Shown here piece by piece: positions 5,619 through 9,524 of a stretch of DNA of 9,524 bases. The stretch's first letter is position 1. Every line of letters starts with the position of its first letter. A program made the position numbers and the translations under genes. This stretch comes from Brevundimonas sp. (lineage in GTDB: Bacteria > Pseudomonadota > Alphaproteobacteria > Caulobacterales > Caulobacteraceae): assembly GCA_031119155.1 (NCBI GenBank), contig JAVHYH010000124.1, positions 1-9,524 on the forward strand, in the 5' to 3' direction. The notes beneath the pieces were generated by a model. That model saw nothing but the letters and a program-made list of their open reading frames with translations. It was not told the DNA's origin and did not search any database.

Positions 5619-8402
5619 TTACTCGGCCGCCTGCACCTCGACCGGCAAGCCGAGCGCCTCCAGTTGCGGACGAACGGTCGCAGCGTCGCCGACCACCACC
5701 CAGACGAAGGGCGCCGCGCCGAACAGGCGACGGGCCTCGGCGTCCAGCGCCGCCTGATCCAGCCCCTCGTAGCGCGGGGCCAGGGTGGTCCAGTAGTCGT
5801 CCGGGCGACCGTACAGGGCGTTGGAGCGCAGGGCGCCGAGCACCGCGGCCGAGGTTTCGAACTGGCCGGGGATCTGGCGAACGTTGGCGTTGACGATCCG
5901 CTCGCGCTCGGCGGCGGAGACGCCCCGGTCGGACAGGAAGGCGCGATACTGGTCGATCAGCACCTGAACGGACTCGCCCGTGCGGTTCGACTGCACCGGG
6001 GCCGAGATCAGATAGGGCACCTGATGCTCGAGGCCCGACGCATTGCCGCCCAGACCGTAGGACCAGCCGCGAGTCTCGCGGATGTCCTGATTGATCCGCG
6101 ACAGGAAGCCGCTGCCGATCGCCTCGTTGGCGGCGTTGAAGACGACGCGGTCCTGCTGGCCGGTCGTCGGCAGGACCAGGGCGCCGATGATGATCGACTG
6201 CGGCGACTGCGGCCGGTCGACCAGCACGATGCGCGGCTGGGCGGCCGGGATGGCGGCGTCGAAATTCTTCACGCCGTGCGCCGAGGCGGGCGGCACCCAT
6301 TGGCCAAGCTGGGCGTCCAGCAGGGCGGCGACTTCGGTCAGGGGCTTGTCCGAGACGACAAAGATGCGGGCGGTGTCGGGCCGGATCCAGCGGGCGTGGA
6401 AGACCTGCAGATCCTCACGGCTGACCGCGCCGACGGTTTCGGGCGAACCGAGGCCGGACATCGGGCGGCCGTAGGGGTGCTCCGATCCGAAGACGAGCGC
6501 GGGCCAGGCGCGGGCGGCCAGACCGTTGGGCGAGCTGCGCTCCTGGGCGATCTGGGCCAGTTGCTGGGCGCGGCGACGCTCGATGTCCGCCGGGCGGAAG
6601 CCGGGGCGACGGATGATGTCGCCCATCAGGGCCAGCGACGGGTCGAGGTTGGCGCTGGGCGACATCAGGCTGACGACCGTGCGATCCATCGAGGCGCCGG
6701 TGCTGATGCTGGCGCCCAGCTGCTCCTCGCGCTCGGCGATCTGTGCGGCGTCGCGGTCGCCGGCGGCTTCCTTCAGCAGGCCCAGCATCAGGGTCTGCGT
6801 GCCCAGCTCATCCGCCGGATCGGCGGCCAGACCGGCGTCGAACTCGACCGCCACCCGGGTGATCGGCACCGTCGTAGAGCGGGCGTAGACGACCTCGATG
6901 CCGTTCGACAGACGGACCCGCTCGGTCGCCGGGAAGACCAGCGGCCGCATCTCGCCGACGGCGGGCATGGGCGCGCGCGGGGTGATCGGCAGGGGCTGGG
7001 CGGGCGCCGGGGCGGGACGGCTGTCCGCCGCCTCGACATAGGCCTCGCGCTCGCCGGGCTCGACCCGGATGGCCAGCACCGGACGGGTCAGCCAGCGCTG
7101 CATGACAGCCTTGACCGAGGCGGGCGTCACCGCGCCATAGGCGGCCAGCTGGCGGCGATAGAAGCCGGGATCGCCGGTATAGAGCTCGCCCTCGGCCAGG
7201 GTCACCGCCTTGCCGCCGAAGCCGCCGGTGGGCTCAAGCGCCTGCAGGGTCTGTGAGATGCGGCGGGTGACGGCGCGCTCGACCTCGGCCTCGGTCGGAC
7301 CGTTGGCGATGTAGTCGGCCAGCAGTTCGTCCAGCCGGGCCGAGACAGCATCGGCGTCGCCGCCGGTCTTCACGTTCACATCGAGATCGAACATGCCGAG
7401 CCGCTGGAACGGCTGATAGCCGGCGGACACGGAGGTGGCGGTCTCCTCGCCACGCACCAGCGCGTTATCGAGGCGTGAGCTGGCCAGCCCGCCGAAGATG
7501 CTGGCCGCGATATCCAGCGAGGCGGCCTCTTCCGACACCAGACCCGGCACCACCCAGGTGCGGCCCAGCTGGGTGTTCGGCACCCGGTCATGCAGCAGCT
7601 TGTCCACGCGGGCCGGCAGGGTCGGGATATCGGCTTCCGCCGGCTCGTTCTGCGCGCCGCGCGGAATGTGGCCGAAATAGCGGTTCACCAGCGTCCGGGC
7701 CGTGGCGACGTCGATATCCCCCGCCAGCACCAGCACGGCGTTGTTGGGGCCGTAGTTGTCGCGGTGCCACTGGCGCAGGTCTTCCAGACTGGCGGCGTCC
7801 AGATCGGCCATCGATCCGATGGTGGAGTGGCGGTAGGGATGGCCCTCGGGGAACAGGGCTTCCAGCGCCGCATAGTAGACGAGGCCGTAGGGCTGGTTGT
7901 CGCCCTGACGCTTCTCGTTCTGGACCACGCCGCGCTGGTTATCGAGCCGCTCCTGGCTGAGCGCCCCCAGCAGGTGGCCCATCCGGTCGCTTTCCATATA
8001 GAGCGCCTGCTCCACCGCCGAGGTCGGGACGGTCTGGAAGAAATTGGTGCGGTCGAACCAGGTGGTGCCGTTCCAGTCGGTCGCGCCCATGGCGCGCAGG
8101 GGCTCCATCAGGCCGCCGGGGACGTTCTCGGTCGGATTGAACAGGCCGATATGCTCGAACAGGTGGGCGAAGCCGGTCTGGCCCTGCGGCTCATCCTTGG
8201 AGCCGACATTGTACCAGGCGTGGATGGCGACGACCGGCGCCTTGCGATCCGTATGCACGACGACGCGCAGGCCGTTGTCGAGGGTGAACTCCTCGAAGGG
8301 GATATCGACGCTGCGGGCCAGTTCGGAAGCCGGCACCTGGGCTTGGGCCTGCCAGGGCGTGACGGCGAGGAAGACGGCGGCGAGAAGGGCGGCGCGACGC
8401 AT
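5619..8402 (-). CDS. M16 (pitrilysin/insulinase) family zinc metalloprotease, two-domain, secreted
   Basis: A 927-residue peptidase with a signal peptide (MRRAALLAAVFLAV..., likely cut after AQA near residue 21), so probably periplasmic. The catalytic half (about 40-450) has the inverted zinc motif HLFEH at 80-84 and the distal zinc-ligand Glu163 in VVQNEKRQG, 79 residues after Glu83 as expected for the family. A Pro/Ala-rich linker (about 463-480) leads to a second M16 repeat (about 490-927). There the HxxEH position is replaced (GTQTLMLGLLKEAA, 534-547), so that half is catalytically inactive; it retains the family-typical ETRGWSYGLGG at 776-786. One active and one inactive half is usual for long M16 proteins, which form a closed chamber that degrades peptides. 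ATG 8402 is chosen because it gives a clean signal peptide and has a GGGGGA stretch seven bases upstream; a TTG at 8459 would add 19 residues before it. The gene lies 131 bases before phnC on the same strand. Its substrate is unknown. Confidence 0.94.
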   Translation of the reverse strand: MRRAALLAAVFLAVTPWQAQAQVPASELARSVDIPFEEFTLDNGLRVVVHTDRKAPVVAIHAWYNVGSKDEPQGQTGFAHLFEHIGLFNPTENVPGGLMEPLRAMGATDWNGTTWFDRTNFFQTVPTSAVEQALYMESDRMGHLLGALSQERLDNQRGVVQNEKRQGDNQPYGLVYYAALEALFPEGHPYRHSTIGSMADLDAASLEDLRQWHRDNYGPNNAVLVLAGDIDVATARTLVNRYFGHIPRGAQNEPAEADIPTLPARVDKLLHDRVPNTQLGRTWVVPGLVSEEAASLDIAASIFGGLASSRLDNALVRGEETATSVSAGYQPFQRLGMFDLDVNVKTGGDADAVSARLDELLADYIANGPTEAEVERAVTRRISQTLQALEPTGGFGGKAVTLAEGELYTGDPGFYRRQLAAYGAVTPASVKAVMQRWLTRPVLAIRVEPGEREAYVEAADSRPAPAPAQPLPITPRAPMPAVGEMRPLVFPATERVRLSNGIEVVYARSTTVPITRVAVEFDAGLAADPADELGTQTLMLGLLKEAAGDRDAAQIAEREEQLGASISTGASMDRTVVSLMSPSANLDPSLALMGDIIRRPGFRPADIERRRAQQLAQIAQERSSPNGLAARAWPALVFGSEHPYGRPMSGLGSPETVGAVSREDLQVFHARWIRPDTARIFVVSDKPLTEVAALLDAQLGQWVPPASAHGVKNFDAAIPAAQPRIVLVDRPQSPQSIIIGALVLPTTGQQDRVVFNAANEAIGSGFLSRINQDIRETRGWSYGLGGNASGLEHQVPYLISAPVQSNRTGESVQVLIDQYRAFLSDRGVSAAERERIVNANVRQIPGQFETSAAVLGALRSNALYGRPDDYWTTLAPRYEGLDQAALDAEARRLFGAAPFVWVVVGDAATVRPQLEALGLPVEVQAAE

Positions 8403-8661
8403 GAGAGGGTCCCCCGGAAATGCAGGCGCGAACCGTATCAGCGCTCTGCGGGAGGGCAAGTTACGCCTGTGTCACATCAGCCGCCCGCCAAGCTCGGTCC
8501 GCATGCGGACAAATGTCGAGCAAACTCAACGCCCGCCTAGAAAAAACCGCTTTACATGACAGTCGTATGACCTCATATCGCGCCTTCCGGCGGACCCCGT
8601 AGGTCTAAACGTTGCGCTGCTAACGCCGGTCTGGGTTAACAATTACAGGGGTTTACGTGAA
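8403..8661. other. Divergent intergenic region between peptidase and decarboxylase genes
   Basis: About 259 bases with no credible gene, the longest non-coding stretch in the window and locally more A/T-rich (8540-8580 and 8630-8660). It must hold the promoters of both divergent genes. It contains the PhoB-box-like site at 8556-8573. For the plus direction, TTTACA at 8551-8556 resembles a -35 element, but the matching -10 (CATATC, 8574-8579, 17-base spacing) is weak. AGGGG at 8647-8651 is the likely ribosome-binding site of the decarboxylase. I see no tRNA, riboswitch or strong hairpin. Confidence 0.6.
8556..8573 (-). promoter_or_regulatory. Candidate PhoB box upstream of the peptidase-phn transcription unit
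   Basis: On the minus strand the site reads AGGTCAT-ACGA-CTGTCAT, two heptamers with an 11-base period. The known PhoB box is CTGTCAT, four mostly A/T bases, CTGTCAT; the two heptamers match at 12 of 14 positions and the second is perfect. A T-rich stretch ending in TTTTCTAG begins about 11 bases downstream and could hold the -10, as in PhoB-activated promoters. The site is 154 bases upstream of the peptidase ATG and points toward it and the phn operon. Function is inferred from similarity and context only. Confidence 0.5.
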
Positions 8662-9524
8662 TTGCGCACGTACCAACTTCCCCTGGACCTGGTCCGCGAG
8701 CGGTCCCCTGAACGTCCCGTCGCCCTCGTGCGACCGCGTTCGGTTTCCGTAGCGGCGCGCTGGTTCCAGGACAATCTGAAAGCCGACGTCTTCTATGCGG
8801 TGAAGGCGAACCCTTCGCGCTGGGTCATCGAGACCCTGATCGACGCGGGCGTCACCGCCTTCGACGTCGCCTCCATCGGCGAGATCGAGCTGGTTCGTTC
8901 GGTCAGCCCTGACGCACGTCTGGCCTTCATGCATCCGGTCAAGAGCCGCGGCGCGATCACCAAGGCCTATTTCGACTACGGCGTTCGCACCTTCTCGCTC
9001 GACAGCCATGACGAGCTGCAGAAGATCATCGAAGCCACCGGCGGCGCGACCGATCTGAACCTGCTGGTCCGGATGGGCGTCTCGGCGGACGGCGCCGCCT
9101 ATTCGCTGTCGGGCAAGTTCGGCGTCACGCCGGATCAGGCCCCGTCCCTGCTGCTGGCCACGCGTCAGGCGGTGAAGGACGGCCTGATGGGCGTCTGCTT
9201 CCACGTCGGTTCGCAGTGCATGCGCCCGTCCGCCTATGAGGCCGCCATGGCCCAGGTCGGCCGCGCCATCAGCCGCGCCGGCGTATTCGTGGACATCGTC
9301 GATGTCGGCGGCGGCTTCCCCTCGGTCTATCCGGGGATGGTCCCGCCGGACATGAGCGAATACGCCGACGCCATCCACCGCGGCTTCCGCGAGATGCCCG
9401 TGTCGGAAACGACCGAGCTGTGGTGCGAGCCCGGCCGTTCGCTGGTCGCCGAGTCGTCGTCGGTCCTGTGCCGCGTCGATCTGCGCAAGGGCGATGCCCT
9501 GTACCTGAACGACGGCTCGTACGG
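8662..9524 (+). CDS. Fold-III PLP-dependent ornithine/lysine-type decarboxylase, N-terminal part
   Basis: Probable ornithine (or lysine/ornithine) decarboxylase making putrescine or cadaverine in the cytoplasm. The first 287 codons are seen and the frame runs off the window. The alanine-racemase-fold barrel carries PLP-binding Lys48 in DVFYAVKANP (42-51), FDVASIGEIELV (67-78), FHVGSQC (180-186, the His that stacks on PLP), the glycine loop DVGGGFP (214-220) and EPGRSLVAE (256-264, PLP phosphate and pyridine-N contacts). The C-terminal catalytic Cys and specificity region lie outside the window, so ornithine, lysine or diaminopimelate preference cannot be settled; HVGSQ favours the bacterial ornithine/lysine group. 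No ATG is available near the N-terminus. TTG at 8662 gives (M)RTYQLPLDLVRE, a family-like start, with AGGGG ten bases upstream. A GTG at 8657 has better spacing to AGGGG but is in another frame that stops after 32 codons. The gene is divergent from the peptidase. Confidence 0.92.
   Translation, partial: MRTYQLPLDLVRERSPERPVALVRPRSVSVAARWFQDNLKADVFYAVKANPSRWVIETLIDAGVTAFDVASIGEIELVRSVSPDARLAFMHPVKSRGAITKAYFDYGVRTFSLDSHDELQKIIEATGGATDLNLLVRMGVSADGAAYSLSGKFGVTPDQAPSLLLATRQAVKDGLMGVCFHVGSQCMRPSAYEAAMAQVGRAISRAGVFVDIVDVGGGFPSVYPGMVPPDMSEYADAIHRGFREMPVSETTELWCEPGRSLVAESSSVLCRVDLRKGDALYLNDGSY

Noticed and set aside
5532..7256. 574-codon plus-strand open frame opposite the peptidase
   Set aside because: Antisense of a well-supported M16 protease; composition is typical of shadow frames.
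8653..9378. 241-codon minus-strand open frame at the right end
   Set aside because: The plus strand encodes a PLP decarboxylase with all expected cofactor motifs; this frame is its shadow.

Overview
The window is high-GC, densely coded chromosomal DNA. Gene content and protein style suggest an alphaproteobacterium, probably Caulobacterales and perhaps Brevundimonas-like; this rests on recognition, not on a database search. It holds the 3' end of thrS (+), a four-gene PhnC/PhnD/PhnE-type ABC transporter operon (-), a two-domain M16 metalloprotease gene (-), and the 5' part of a fold-III PLP-dependent ornithine/lysine-type decarboxylase gene (+).

Layout: thrS ends at 653 and converges on the transporter operon, which ends at 733. 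A perfect 15-bp hairpin between them (677-711) can terminate both. Read on the minus strand, the operon runs phnC (5487-4693), a lipoprotein phnD (4696-3680), a second non-lipoprotein phnD (3683-2628), then a gene encoding a PhnD-type binding domain fused to a PhnE permease (2631-733). All three junctions are 4-base stop/start overlaps (ATGA, GTGA, GTGA), so translation is probably coupled. Upstream on the same strand, across 131 bases, lies the M16 peptidase gene (8402-5619). A divergent intergenic region (8403-8661) separates it from the decarboxylase gene.

The most interesting structure is inside the transporter operon. A 930-base segment occurs twice as an exact direct repeat (2243-3172 and 3295-4224). 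The middle phnD is therefore a mosaic: its first 130 residues equal the N-terminus of the fusion protein and its last 180 equal the C-terminus of the lipoprotein PhnD. Between these lies a 122-base island (3173-3294) that matches neither neighbour exactly, about 81% to the fusion gene and about 67% to the lipoprotein gene by hand count. Unequal crossing-over or gene conversion among tandem paralogues explains most of this, but a repeat-driven assembly error must be excluded.

As encoded, the system would give one ATPase and one permease three forms of the same binding protein: lipid-anchored, soluble periplasmic, and covalently joined to the permease. A good match to the PhoB box (8556-8573), oriented toward the peptidase and transporter genes, suggests phosphate-starvation control of the minus-strand unit. 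No C-P lyase or other phosphonate catabolic gene lies in the window, so the substrate (phosphonate, phosphate ester, phosphite or phosphate) is open.
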